Notes under the pieces: model-generated | What the model was told of the DNA's origin: nothing | The model's input: the letters and a program-made list of their open reading frames with translations, nothing else | Database searches by the model: none | In this document: piece by piece, positions 44,560-55,899 of the stretch | Numbering within the stretch: position 1 is the first letter of the stretch | How the letters are laid out: each line of letters starts with the position of its first letter | Made by a program: the position numbers and the translations under genes | NCBI GenBank assembly: GCA_018398805.1 | Contig: JAGFBZ010000174.1 | Span: 124,001-188,000, forward strand | From: Hirundichthys speculiger | Lineage: Eukaryota > Chordata > Actinopteri > Beloniformes > Exocoetidae | Reading direction: 5' to 3' | DNA length: 64,000 nucleotides

Positions 44560-45138
44560 GTGGCAAGGTGAACACTATGGAGGGCCCGGGCAGGATTTGA
44601 TCCCAAGACTCCCAGGTGAAAGTCACATGTGCTTGCCAGTCAGCCAAAGGGATATCCCGTTGGCCAAGTAGCCAGGACACGTGATCAATCGGAGGTATAG
44701 TGACAGGACCCCACACTGTCACATCTCTCCCCCTCTTTATGCAAGCACGTCCTCGTGGTCGTATAAACCGAACAGGCTGCCACACACAATTTTTTCAATC
44801 CATGGACTGTCACATGGATCCTGCCAACAACGCCAGAATGTGGCAAGGTGAACACTACGGAGGGCCCGGGCGGGATTTGATCCCAAGACTCCCAGGTGAA
44901 AGTCACATGTGCTTGTGGCAGCCTGTTCGGTTTATGCGACCACGAGGACGTGCTTGCATAAAGAGGGGGAGAGATGTGACAGTGTGGGGTCCTGTCACTA
45001 TACCTCCGATTGATCACGTGTCCTGGCTACTTGGCAAACGGGATATCCCTTTGGGTGACTGGCAAGCACATGTGACTTTCACCTGGGAGTCTTGGGATCA
45101 AATCCCGCCCGGGCCCTCCGTAGTGTTCACCTTGCCAC
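44560..45138. mobile_element. fold-back element with 223-bp inverted arms
   Basis: Arms at 44,560-44,782 and 44,916-45,138 are inverted copies of equal length starting GTGGCAAGGTGAACACTA. The 133-bp centre contains a third, directly oriented copy of the first 76 bp (44,840-44,915). There is no coding sequence and no clear target duplication. The arms contain a tRNA-like motif. Confidence 0.8.
45048..45118 (+). pseudogene. tRNA-Glu(TTC)-like sequence in fold-back arm
   Basis: Contains an anticodon-loop-like GACTTTCACC, resembling tRNA-Glu, and a T-arm-like GGGATCAAATCCC that fits a pol III B box. The D arm is weak and the acceptor stem is not evident, so this is a tRNA-derived repeat rather than a functional gene. 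Inverted counterparts lie at about 44,580-44,650 and 44,860-44,915. Confidence 0.4.
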
Positions 45139-45806
45139 ACTAACATCAGACAGTCGTAGCATTGTATTAATATAATTAATAAAGTGACGTTAACATCACT
45201 AGCCTCACCTTATACTTAACAAAATAAATATCCAGGGCCATATATATTTGTAGACAACGAGGCAGGCTTATAGCTGGCTCGCAAGCTCTAGTCCATAATG
45301 GAGAAGTCATTGACACTATGGACCAGAGCTAATGCTAACAGAGAACTCATCACCCTTCGTGCTGCTAAATCATATTACTTTTACTAAACAGTGGTTAAAT
45401 CAATCATCAACTAAACAAGATAAACTTTCCATGGAGCAAATGTAGGTGTGTTTTGTAACTTTCCCCACGTTCAGTTGCTTGTGTGGACAGAACAACTCAA
45501 CCTACAGCTGCATTTTTCCAGCATTTGTTTCGGCTTGGTAAAGAGAATAAAAATGTCCCCTCCAAACGTTCTGGATACCTCGTGTCACTGTTGCAGGTCC
45601 CCAGCAGCAATATTCCACCACAACGTTATTGTAGTATGATATAAATATTGATGATAGGCATCAGAAAAATAGTGAATTAACATTGTCCTTAATGGAGAAG
45701 CAGCAAGAATGTCCGACCTAGCAACAGTAACTAGGGAGGGGGCGGTGCTTACCGAAATGTTCAGGGGTCTCAACCTCGTTTCTGCACAAACAACATGGCT
45801 CAATGT
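45139..45806. other. unassigned flank left of the gypsy element
   Basis: Holds the right copy of the duplicated block (45,391-45,580). It also holds a minus-strand open segment reading EPCCLCRNEVETPEHF just before a gtaagc donor-like site (about 45,750-45,800), which I do not recognise. No complete gene is seen. Confidence 0.35.
45391..45580 (+). repeat. duplicated block, right copy
   Basis: Same-strand counterpart of 27,893-28,080 with several small indels. The strongest shared core is GTAGGTGTGTTTTGTAACTT and what follows it. Confidence 0.65.
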
Positions 45807-46049
45807 TGTTATGTATGTACCTTTGCTTGCTAATACTTACCTCCAGAGGACAGACCGCCACGAGCGCATATGAGAATCTCACAGTGTACTGTGTAACCAT
45901 TGGCAACCAAGAACAAAAGACCAGCAGGAGTTCACTAAATTTATTTGATAATAAAGGAAGAGAGTGATCAGCTGTAAGACGTTGTCCTCCGTATTCTGTG
46001 TGTCGAGTAATAATGCTTACTAAGGAACACTAAAGGAAGCAACATAACA
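45807..46049 (+). repeat. gypsy 5' LTR with a foreign 36-bp insertion
   Basis: 243 bp against 208 bp for the 3' LTR. The excess is a block after CCATTGGCAAC. Positions 45,906-45,939 are identical over 34 bp to the kinase minisatellite (TKDQQEFT-encoding variant, as near 32,034-32,067). The remainder of the LTR aligns to the 3' copy with very few differences. Confidence 0.92.
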
Positions 46050-46052
46050 TAA

Positions 46053-46875
46053 TGTTGCTGAGGATAAGCTCACGTTCAAAAAGGCAGTGGAAGTGGCGGT
46101 GTCAGCCGAGACAGCAGCACGCGACGTACAGCAGTTAAGCAGCTCGCTGAAAGTGAACGCGGTGTTTTCGCCAGGTGAAAAATGTCGCCGCTGTGGGAAG
46201 GCAAATCATAATGATGATGACTGCTGGTTTAAAGACCGGGAATGTCACCAGTGCAGGAGGAAGGGCCACAAGAAATGAATGTGCAGGAGTAAATCAAAAA
46301 CTAGTAATCACGAGAGAGAACACAAACAAAAAGTGGGTAAGCCTGAACAGAAAAGCAGTGTAAACAGACGCAGAGGGAAAGATAAAAAGAAAAGAATACA
46401 TCACGTAGAGGCGAATGGAAGTGATAGTGAGGGGACAAGATCAGACAGTGACAGTGATTTGGGACTGTATACAGTGTCACAAAAAGGGAAATATTCACGC
46501 ATATCAGTAATGCCAACAGTTAATGGAAAGAGAATGGAGATGGAGTTAGATACAGGGGCAGCTGTGTCATTGATTCCATATGAACTGTACAAACAGAAGT
46601 TGTATAAATTCCCTCTACAACCCACTGATATTGTCCTTAGGACATACACAGGAGAGCCCTTGGCACCAGAAGGAGTCATTACAGTGAAAGTAGAACTAAA
46701 CAGGCAACGTGCTGATTTGCCACTGTATGTGGTGAGGGTGGATGCACCACCATTGTTGGGCAGAGAGTGGCTGAGAGCCATCAAGCTTAATTGGAGAGAC
46801 TTAAAGACTGTACATGCAACTGAGCACAGACAGACAGCTGTTAAAGAGACACTCCGCTGTTCTCTGACAAATTAG
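46053..46875 (+). pseudogene. gypsy gag 3' end plus protease
   Basis: The frame opens directly behind the LTR (AEDKLTFKKAVEVAVSAE), i.e. deep inside gag, so matrix/capsid sequence and the primer-binding site are gone. Two CCHC knuckles follow: CRRCGKANHNDDDC and a second beginning CHQCRRKGH, in which a TGA at 46276-46278 falls before the last Cys. The same frame continues into an aspartic protease with ELDTGAAVSLIP (about 46,540). The frame is lost near 46,855. Confidence 0.85.
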
Positions 46876-49730
46876 GCACCATGAAAGGAGTGAAAGCCAG
46901 ACTCACTCTCAAACCAGACAGTGCACCCAAATTCTGCCCACCACGTAACGTGCCGTATGCTCTCCGACCGCGAGTGGAAGCTGAACTGAAACGCCTCACT
47001 GAGCTGGGCGTCATCTCACCTGTGTCGCACAGTGACTGGGCAACACCAGTGGTGCCCGTGAACAAAAAAGATGGCACCGTGAGACTTTGCGGGGATTTCA
47101 AAGTCACCCTCAACTCAGCTCTGTGCATCGACAAGTACCCACTACCACGCATTGAGGACTTGTTTGCTTCTCTCGCTGGAGGTCAACGCTTCAGTAAGCT
47201 GGATCTATCCAGTGCATATCTACAGATGGAGGTAGAAGAGAGCTCCAAGAAGCTACTTACCATCTCGACACAGAAAGGACTCTTTGCTTCAACCGCTTAC
47301 CGTTTGGTGTAGCGTCATTGCCCGCTCTGTTCCAGAAGGCAATGGACCAGATGCTCCTCGGTCTTCCACACACTCACTGCTACCTGGATGACATCCTTGT
47401 CAGTGGTCCTGACAAGCAGACACACCTGAAAACTCTGGATGCTGTCCTTAGTAGGCTAGAGGAATACGGCTTACACCTCAAGCAGGAGAAATGCCTCTTC
47501 TTCCAGGAGTCCATGGAATACTTGGGCCACATCATCGATGCTGCTGGGCTCCACAAGTCACCTGAGAAGGTATGTGCCATAGTGGAAGCACCAGCACCAG
47601 GCGACATAAGTCAGCTCAGATCTTTCCTAGGAATGCTGAACTACTATGGACGTTTTATCCCTGACCTGGCCACTGTGCTACAACCACTGAATGAACTGCT
47701 TAACAAAGAAAAGAAGTGGCAGTGGACATCAGCCTGTGCGTCAGCGTTTCAGAAGGCAAAATCACTCCTAGTATCACGAGAGGTGCTCACACATTACAAC
47801 CCTGAGCTGCCTCTCCGCCTTGCTTGTGATGCTTCACCCTATGGGGTCGGAGCTGTGCTCTCCCATGTCATGCCGGATGGCAAAGAAAAACCCATAGCCT
47901 ATGCTTCAAGAACCCTCAGCAAAGCAGAGCGTAACTATACTCAGATTGAAAGGAGGCATAGTTTTTGGAGTACGCAAGTTCCACCAGTACCTGTATGGCA
48001 CCACATTCACTCTACTCACTGACCATCGCCCACTAACCACCATCCTCAGTCCAGTGAAAAGCACACCATCCATGGCCGCAGCTCGCATGCAACGCTGGGC
48101 GCTCCTGCTCTCTGCTCACAATTACACCATCGAGTACAGGAAGGGTGCCCTACATGCCAACGCTGATGGACTGTCAAGGTTACCGCTTCCTCATGCTCAC
48201 AGTGAGAAACCAGGGGCAGTGGAGGTGTTCTACGCATCACAGTTAGAGACATTACCCGTCAGCAACACAGAGATCAAGCGTCACACCATGTCTGACTCCA
48301 CCCTGTCTCGTGTCTTGGAAATGGTCACAACTGGACGTTTTCCAGCCACCAAGAACACAGGTGAGGAGCTGTCACACTATCTCCACCGATGCCATGATCT
48401 CACTGTACAGCACGGATGCCTCATGTGGGGTTTGAGAGTGATTGTGCCACCCAAGCTGCGCCCCCGTGTGCTGGAAGAGCTACACGCAGCACACCCAGGT
48501 GTAGTAAGGATGAAGAGCTTAGCTCGCAGCTACGTCTGGTGGCCTGGCATCGACTCAGAGATCGAGCACAAAGCAAAGTCATGCCACACATGTCAGCGTG
48601 TGCAGAAAGACCCTGCTCAAGCACCCTTACACCCTTGGATGTGGCCATCCAGTCCCTGGGAGCGCATACATGTGGACTTTGCCGGCCCATTTGAAGGACA
48701 CATGTACCTAGTCATCGTAGATGCACACTCCAAATGGCCAGAGGTGCACATCATGGATAGCACCACATCCTCCAAGACCATCCAAGTGCTTAGGGGGCTC
48801 TTTAGTCGCTATGGCGTTCCCCACAGTCTTGTCAGCGACAATGGACCCCAGTTCTGCTCTGAAGATTTCAGCATGTTCCTGAAAGCCAATGGAGTCAAGC
48901 ACATTCGCTCAGCACCGTACCATCCTGCTTCCAATGGCCTGGCAGAGCGCTTTGTGCAAACATTCAAACACGCCCTGAAATCAGCTGGAGAAGCTGCTCC
49001 AGTGCAACAACGTCTAGACACGTTCCTCCTGATCTACCACAACAAGCCCCATGCAACAACAAAGGAATCCCTAGCCATGCTGTTCATCGGACGCAAGCTG
49101 TGTTCTTGACTGGATTTCCTCAAGCCAAGTGTTGCTGGAGCTGTGCACCAGTCACAGGATGCACAACGACAGCGACGTCAACTGCACTCGAAAGGAAGAC
49201 AGTTCGACGTTGGTGAGCCAGTGCTTGTACGTGATTATAGGAGGGGGGAGGATAAGTGGGCGCAAGCTGTGGTGATTGAGAAGACCGGACCAGCGTCCTA
49301 CAAGGTAAATGTGGGAACACAAGGCGTCTGGAAACGTCATGTGGACCAAATGCTGGCTCGGCCTGAGTCAGACAACCAAGGGACTGCAGGGAGTTTTCCT
49401 GTGAGTCCTCCTTTCTCACTACCTCTGATGACCATGACAGGTAACACATTTGACACAAGTACACCTCAACAGGTAGAGGATACTGATATTCTTTCACCCA
49501 AGACACCATACATATCACCCAAAACACTCAAGGCACCACAGTCCACAGAAACAACACACACACACACAACATACAGAGCCAGAGACTGTGTGACGTTCTT
49601 CTACAACACAACCAGAACGTACAGAGACAGAAACTGTTCGATGTTATCCTGTGAGGATCACACGCCCACCAGCACGTTACAGGGAGCAGTAAAAAAAATA
49701 AATAAAAAAATGTTTACATTGTATGTTTAA
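46876..49730 (+). pseudogene. gypsy pol: RT, RNase H, integrase
   Basis: The RT begins near KGVKARLTLKP, with FSKLDLSSAYLQ and catalytic YLDD at 47,381-47,392. RNase H follows (LACDASPYGVGAV near 47,820, DHRPL near 48,020). The integrase has an HHCC finger (HAAHPGVVR through CHTC), then D, D, E residues in VDFAGPF, SDNGPQF and NGLAERF. Its C-terminal part has VRDYRRGEDKW. Frame changes occur near 47,285 and 47,950, and a TGA stop at 49,107-49,109, so the polyprotein is broken. Confidence 0.88.
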
Positions 49731-49998
49731 AAAAAAAAAGAGACAATGTGATATTGTAGATGTTGTTTAACAAAAAGAAAAAAAATGTTTACATTGTATG
49801 TTTAAAAAAAAAAGAGACAATGTGATATTGTAGATGTTGTTTAACAAAAAGAAAAAAAATGTTTAAATTGTAAAAAAAAAAAGAGACAATGTGATATTGT
49901 AGATGTTGTTTAACAAAAAGAAAAAAAATGTTTACATTGTATGTTTAAAAAAAAAGAGACAATGTGATATTGTAGATGTTGTTTAACAAAAAGAAGAA
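49700..49998 (+). repeat. tandem repeat in gypsy 3' non-coding region (about 4 x 75 bp)
   Basis: Four copies, each with ATGTTTACATTGTATGTTT, a long A run, and GAGACAATGTGATATTGTAG followed by ATGTTGTTTAAC. One copy lacks part of the first motif. Confidence 0.85.
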
Positions 49999-50210
49999 GA
50001 AGAAAAAAAAGAATTCCTTCACAGAATGTTGTTCAATGTTGTGGTTATCAGCCGTAATCTAACTCACATGTTTCTGGTTATGTTTGGCAGTAGTAAATGA
50101 AGAACGAATCTTAAATCTTTGTAGTTGAAGTGGTGATTCTTAATATGATATGATATGAGTATCTTGAGGTTGTTCTAAAGAAATGTTTTTGTTATTGACA
50201 ACAAATCTTA

Positions 50211-50224
50211 GTGGGGAGGAGATA
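50211..50224 (+). promoter_or_regulatory. polypurine tract
   Basis: GTGGGGAGGAGATA directly precedes the 3' LTR, in the position of the plus-strand primer of an LTR retrotransposon. Confidence 0.75.
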
Positions 50225-50432
50225 TGTTATGTATGTACCTTTGCTTGCTAATACTTACCTCCAGAGGACAGACCGCCACGAGCGCATATGAGAATCTCAC
50301 AGTGTACTGTGTAACCATTGGCAACGTTTGATAATAAAGGAAGAGAGTGATCAGCTGTAAGATGTTGTCCTCCGTATTCTGTGTGTCAAGTAATAATGCT
50401 TACTAAGGAACACTAAAGGAAGCAACATAACA
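50225..50432 (+). repeat. gypsy 3' LTR
   Basis: 208-bp LTR starting TGTTATGTATGTACC and ending GCAACATAACA, followed by target duplication AATGT. It lacks the insertion seen in the 5' LTR. AATAAAGGAAGAG includes a likely poly(A) signal. Confidence 0.92.
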
Positions 50433-50437
50433 AATGT

Positions 50438-51099
50438 CACAATCAAATCTTTTTAGACCATCGTAACCATCTTAAACTGGACTTCTTTAGCCCCAGGACA
50501 AATTTTCCATTTTAGACATTTGAAATGTTTGTCAGGTTCCTATCGTTTAGCCATTCATTATAAAACACATTTCTTTAGTGATGGAAAATAGTTCCTAAAA
50601 TGTTGTTATCACATTATTTGTTTGTTATAGATATACAACCGATCTATAATCCAGGTAATCTAATGTGAGTATTTCCATAGGAAAGTGTTAATTGTAATAA
50701 GTGTAAAATCCCCCAGTTTTGGTTCAGTCTCTGACTAGCAGAGTCTGTCACCGGGACCAGCTCTCCATCCTACGGGTAAGAAATTGCGGTCTAGGAGAGG
50801 TTCCTCACTAGATTTCCTCAACTTATTTAAGCTGGTGTCGAGAAGATACGCCTAGCTCTCACTGCCTACTTCCAAACGTATGCCCCGCTCACTCCAATAA
50901 CTGTCCTTCAGAGAATAGCCGGGTGGCTCGAAGTCCACTATCGGCCACGTCTGTTACGGCAGCTCTTCTCTCACGATCTGGGCTCTTGTTACAGGCTAGG
51001 AAACTTTAGCGGCTCGGACAGCGAGCCTCAGGGACAATTTGACAAAAATGTGGCTAAAATAACCCATAAGAACCTGTGTGTTAGTGCAGAGGCATAAAC
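50438..51099. other. unassigned sequence up to N at 51,100
   Basis: No gene, RNA or repeat recognised. LINE sequence starts abruptly right after the N, so this flank may not be truly adjacent to what follows. Confidence 0.4.
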
Positions 51100-51100
51100 N

Positions 51101-53500
51101 CCTGCACAAGAGACACCAGAGAACGATGGTTATTTAAAACCTGCAACTCCTCATGTTCCAATTTAAATTCTTGATTGATGATTAAAACCTTCCTTCCATT
51201 GTCAGTCCTCTCAGTCTCCAGTACCAAGTCTTTGCCTAACTTCCCTGCCACGTCTTGCCAATTCGTCCTCCCACCCCTTCCCTGTCAAATTTCAGTCCCA
51301 GTATTTTCTGTTCGTCTTGTGTCACCGTCAGGGGAGTCCAGTTCCTTGCCCGTCCATGGTCCGTAAAATGGGCTCGGGTCTTGGTTCTGTTCAGTTTTGC
51401 GCCCGATGCCCACCAAACCAGTCCGTCAGGTCCAAAGTCCTGTTGACAGAAAAAGGTCAGTGCTAAATGTTTATGTCGTCCTGTATAAAAGACACTTCAC
51501 CGCTTCCCCCCACTCCTGGGACTCCCACCCCCTGATTTTTTCATCCCTTCTCAAGACCTGCGCCAAGGGTTCTAAACGCACGTAGAGGAGGGCAGATAAA
51601 GGACAACCCTGCCGGACACCGCAGTTCACATTCACTGCTTCTGTCAGGTACCCATTAACAATGAATCTGCTGGTATTCCCTGATACAGCAGTCCACCCAA
51701 GCTACAAACCTTGCTGGTAGTCCCACATTTCGCAGTACCTCAACAGGTACTGGTGCGAGATCCGATCAAAAGCTTTTTCAAAAGTCTAAATTTAGGATAC
51801 TAGCCGGATGTTTCTGTCTCTCCATACAGATGGTGTCTCGAATCAGTATGAGGCCGTCCGTGTCTTCCTCCCCGGTATGGCGCAGGTTTGATCCAGGTGA
51901 ATCACCCCATCTAAAACCGTCGACAGACGTGAAGCTAAAAGTTTACTAAAAAGCTTAAGATCTAAATTTAAAAGGGTGATAGGTCTCCAATTTGTCAAGT
52001 CAGTCTCGTCATTGCCTTTGTGAATCAGAGTCACTATCCCTAATCTAAAAACTGTCAGGAATTTTTCCAGTCTTTCAAAGTCATTAAAAACAGTCAGTAG
52101 TCAGGTGCTAAAATGTCCCAAAACGTCAAATAAAATTCCAGGGGAAGTCCATCCGCACCTGGGGACTTCCCCTTTTTAAAAGTCGTTGGACATGTTGTTA
52201 GTCGTTATCTTGAAGTCCTGGGATAAAAGCACACTGTCTTCTACCGTTTTTATCTATGTATTTAAGAAGTTCATTCATCGTGTCACTCTGCACGTTTCTA
52301 CATAAGACTTTTATAAATTCCTCAGTCATCTTTAATATTTCCTTTGTTTCTGTCTGGACTGAGCCGTCTTTATTCTTTATTTCATTGTTCCCCCCTTTTT
52401 GCCAATGATTTTTTAAAGAAATACCTTGTACATTTTTCTCTTCTTCGACTTCTTTTTCTTTACTCCTTAATATTATTCCTTTACTTTTAATATTTGCTAA
52501 GACTGTCATTTGCTCTTTAACTTCCCTAATTCATCATTAAAAATCAAACCCTTCCCCATTCAGTTTAAAATAACGCTCCAAGCGTTCTGCAGTCCCATCA
52601 TGCATCTACTTCTTTATTCTTTTTCTTTTTACCTGCATGTTTAAAAAAAAGTCTGGGTCCTTCCCTTCACCATCTCCCACCACTGTGCACGTGTATCGTA
52701 GAAGTCTTGAAGGGTCTGCCAATCCTGATACTGCTCCCTAAACTGGCTAACCAGCTGCTGATCTTCTAGAAGGGAGCAGTTCAGTTTCCACAGACCTCTT
52801 CCTATAGTCCAACACCTGGGGACAGTGTCAGGGTGCAGGAGAGCATGAGGTGGTCAGAAAAGAAGACAGGGGTTAATGTAGCATCGGTTGGCGGGCAGTC
52901 CCTTGTAAAAACATAGTCTATTCGAGAGGCTCTGGTACCATCACCACTGAACCAGGTGAAGCCCTCCTCTCTGGATGCAGGATCTTAAAACAGTCCACTA
53001 GTTTAAAATCTCTGCCATTCCCTCGTAAAACCGACGTCTTATCTACTTTAAAATCTTCCCTGCTCGCTTTCTGTCCTGCCTACTTAAAATACAATTAATC
53101 CCCTCCCACAACTAAAGGAACCCTCCCCAGCATGTGGGACGCGCTCCTCTAAAAGGTCGTCCTGTCATTTATATCATTAGAGCCATATTTAGAGGAAAAT
53201 CCTGTCCCATAAATCAAATGTGCTAAAAGTGCCCGCCCGTCTCTCACCACGTGCTCCCCTTCACCGGGGGTTGGGGTTATTAATTAAAATGGCCACTCCA
53301 TTGTTTTTATTCGAATTTGAGCCCTCCAGATACTCGTTGGCCACATGTTTTTCCTGGGTATAGTATTAAAAAACGGAGGCACTTCTTGGATTAAAAACAC
53401 ATGACCTAAAAGAACTTAAAAGGATAAAACCTCTGGGCTCAACTCTTGACTTCACACTTCTAACATTGACGGTTGAGAAGGTGAGAGTCAGAGTAATGAT
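51101..53500 (-). pseudogene. copy A ORF2 (endonuclease/RT), frame-broken
   Basis: Inverted relative of 56,713-59,045. Conserved blocks such as LTNWRPITLLNLDLKLFSKL are readable near 51,900-52,030 and an RT catalytic region lies near 51,480. No long frame survives. It is the only copy in the window that keeps the first about 390 bp of ORF2 (53,014-53,403). Confidence 0.8.
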
Positions 53501-53566
53501 AAAACAGGTAAGACCTTTCTAAAAATAACTTTAAAAAGGTCCTTTTCTAGGATCCAGGAGGAGCAG

Positions 53567-54833
53567 TTACGTATTTCTTGTGAATGGAGCTCTTCTTCAC
53601 TTCTCCATCTGGGGGGTGAAGCCTCTGAGCTCCATTCCCCCTTCGGACTCTCGCCGGGGCCTCTGCTGTAAGGTGGCATTTAGCTTCGAGTCCTTCGGGG
53701 TTGATTGAAGAGTTGTGTTAAAAAGGAGACCTCATTGGGTGAGTCTGAGGGAAGACTCTGGGCTCTCCACAGATGAACTGTCTGAGATCCCCAGCTCTTC
53801 CCCTCTTCTGAGACTACAGGACTCAGAGGATAATCAGATGCCGGCCTCTTGTTCGGCTTGGGCGTCGGAGGGGGTTCCTCGCTATCCTCCTGAGACCTTG
53901 TCTCCTCGGATAGCTCCACCTTCTGCCATCACCTCTTCCCACTGAATTTTCCATGGGGAGAGTCTGCAGGCCCCTCCCCCTCTTCTCCTCACCTGGTCCA
54001 TTTCCACCAATGGCTATTTGCGGAGATAACTACGGGCCCGCCTCCACGATCACTCTCCAATTACTTCCACCTGCTCCTGCTCCTGCTCCTGCACTCTGAC
54101 ATATTTTAGCTTGTTGGCAAAAGATTTTGGGCAATCCCTGAAGAGGTGATTTAAGTCTCCACAGAGATTGCACTTTCTGCCATTGGGGACATTCCTCAAA
54201 AATGTGCCCAATTTCTCTACATTTGCCGCAAATGATTTTTGTGCACGCTTCTACCAGGTGGCCATGCTCACCACACTTGCGGCAGAGCTTTGGCTGACCC
54301 TGGTAGTGGATGTAGCCCCTGTTTTCACCCAGGACTATCATAGACGGGAGATGCTTCAGGCCCTGGAAGCCCTGGGGGTCCTGCCACTGTTGAATGGGGA
54401 CCCTCCAGGCACAGTTCCAGATGCCGTCCACATCCCTCACCTTGGTAGCCGGGCCTTTAACGGTGCAAAATCTACCCAGCCATGTACAAATGTCTTCTGC
54501 ACTCACAGTCTCATTGAACATCCTGACAATTACTGTTTTCAAAGTATTGTCAGTCAGTTTCTCAACCTTGAATGCAGAGAACTGGGACTTAACGTTTTCA
54601 TACTTAATCCAAAAATCCTTAAGCAGTGCGGCAGAGCAAAAGCTGATGTCAAAACCCTTGTTAAAGGGCAACGTCAGAATACAATTTAATTCTTCAGGTT
54701 TGAACTTTAAAACCTTCTGTATCAGTTTCCTGGAGAAGTCCAGTCTGGACATCCCCAGGAGCCCTCCATCTTTCTCTTCAAAGAGAAAGCGGACACTGTG
54801 GTGCCTCCTCATGCCAGCAAGGTTAGCTGACAT
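53567..54833 (-). pseudogene. copy A ORF1 (CCHC nucleic-acid-binding protein), frameshifted
   Basis: Starts [20 protein letters not shown] at 54833 and is nearly identical to copy C ORF1. CCHC boxes [15 protein letters not shown] and [15 protein letters not shown] are intact. An extra G in a G run (near 54,186; four G against three in copy C) shifts the frame just before the third box. Confidence 0.85.
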
Positions 54834-55175
54834 GCTGGAGGCACCACAGGGTCAAGAATAAAAACGAAGTAAAACAATAAATTAAAGGCAATAAAACTCT
54901 TAAACGCAGGTGACTAAAATATTAGATTAAAGCAATAAAAGTGAATAAAAAAGTAAAACCCTCTTACCTTAAAAAAGTACTAAAATCTGCTGAAGAAAAC
55001 ACAGCAATAAAACACAATTAAAAGGTAACAAATTGTTTTCCAGTCAAAGAAAGAAATTTCCACCCACAAATAGGCTGGACACTTCTTCTATAAAAGAAAA
55101 CAAACAATTTCCTCCACAGATGTAGAAAAAAGCCACAAAGGCTACTCTTCAAAACACCCTACGGAGGTGACCGCT

Positions 55176-55202
55176 ATCTTAGCCAAAAGGCCGAGAAGCG
55201 AT
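55176..55202 (-). pseudogene. U2 snRNA gene, 5' fragment (nt 1-27)
   Basis: All 27 bases match the vertebrate U2 5' end (ATCGCTTCTCGGCC through GGCTAAGAT). The U2 sequence then stops at the LINE 5' end, before the GTAGTA branch-point-recognition sequence (about nt 33-38). Confidence 0.9.
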
Positions 55203-55344
55203 GACCTGCAACCTTGGCTTGGCCGGACCCCCTTCCTGGCACGGCTTGCGCTTGTTGCGGTAGCCTGTTTCTAAGCAGCTAGGACCATTGCCTACTTTGC
55301 AGCCACGCCCTCAAACACAAGCTGCAGTGCGCGCACACACCCAT
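55203..55344 (-). promoter_or_regulatory. U2 snRNA promoter (left copy)
   Basis: Upstream of the U2 start. A block at about -40 to -63 (55,241-55,265, reading GGCTACCGCAACAAGCG) sits where the proximal sequence element belongs, and no TATA box is seen, as expected for pol II snRNA genes. The same block is conserved at 62,217-62,357. Confidence 0.6.
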
Positions 55345-55796
55345 AAAAGAAAAGAACTAGAAAAGCACTCGGAGAGCGCAGACCTCTTCCAAGTGCAACA
55401 ATTCCCCCACATAGCCATTTACAGATTGCCATAAAATCCGTGTTCTGGTTCAGATCCAGATCAGCCATTGAAATTTGATAGAGCTTCCCATTGTCAATCC
55501 CTGAGTCAAATTTCATGAGTTTTGGCCAATAATTAACGGAGATATTGAGAAACAAATTTTTACTGCCCCTTTGACCGCAATGTTATCGAAAATTTGAAAG
55601 TGATCCAGAATCCAGGATTTCTTCCGTATCACACCCAAAATTAAAACAGTTCTTCCTTTTCACATTTCTGACAACTCCTGAAAATGTCATCAAAATTCAT
55701 CCATAACTTTTTGAGACATCTTGTAAACAGACAGACAGACAGACAGACAAACGCCGGCAAAAACATAACCTCCTTGGCAGAGAATAATAACGAGAG
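55345..55796 (+). mobile_element. RTE-like LINE tail, left copy
   Basis: Contains AGAACTAGAAAAGCACTCGG, then AGTTTTGGCCAATAATTAAC, a CAGA microsatellite, and AACATAACCTCCTTGGCAGA near the end. Shared in the same orientation with 62,358-62,756, so the U2 upstream region including this repeat is duplicated. Confidence 0.6.
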
Positions 55797-55880
55797 AGAG
55801 AGAAAAGGAATGAAGACTAGTACTTATCTGTATTCCCCCAACACACGACACACACATTGGATAACCCCGCTGCGCCAGCA

Positions 55881-55896
55881 ATTTCTTTACACAAAC
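55881..55896 (-). terminator. snRNA 3' box
   Basis: GTTTGTGTAAAGAAAT on the minus strand, 4 nt after the U5 3' end, close to the snRNA 3'-box consensus GTTTN0-3AAARNNAGA that directs Integrator-dependent 3' processing. Confidence 0.6.
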
Positions 55897-55899
55897 AAG

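Larger units (their letters stand above)
45807..50432 (+). mobile_element. Ty3/gypsy LTR retrotransposon (Mag-like), defective
   Basis: Two LTRs (TGTTATGTATG to AACATAACA) are bounded by the 5-bp duplication AATGT (45802-45806 and 50433-50437). Domain order is gag zinc knuckles, protease, RT, RNase H, integrase, which is the gypsy order. Polymerase motifs resemble the Mag lineage. Gag is mostly missing and pol carries nonsense and frameshift changes, so it cannot be autonomous. The LTRs differ by a 36-bp insertion in the left one and few substitutions, suggesting a fairly recent insertion. Confidence 0.92.
51101..55175 (-). mobile_element. Keno/Tx1-type LINE in U2 snRNA gene, copy A (3' truncated)
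   Basis: Read right to left: U2 nt 1-27, a 5' UTR of about 340 bp, ORF1 (CCHC gag-like), then ORF2 endonuclease and RT, cut at the N (51,100) where the ORF2 C-terminal part should continue. Compared with copy B it also lacks about 400 bp between 51,170 and the N and has many small indels. The position of its 5' end exactly inside a U2 gene matches the known U2 specificity of Keno, a Tx1-clade LINE of fish. Confidence 0.85.

Noticed and set aside
45048..45118. Functional tRNA-Glu gene
   Set aside because: The acceptor and D stems are not convincing and the sequence recurs inverted in the same element.
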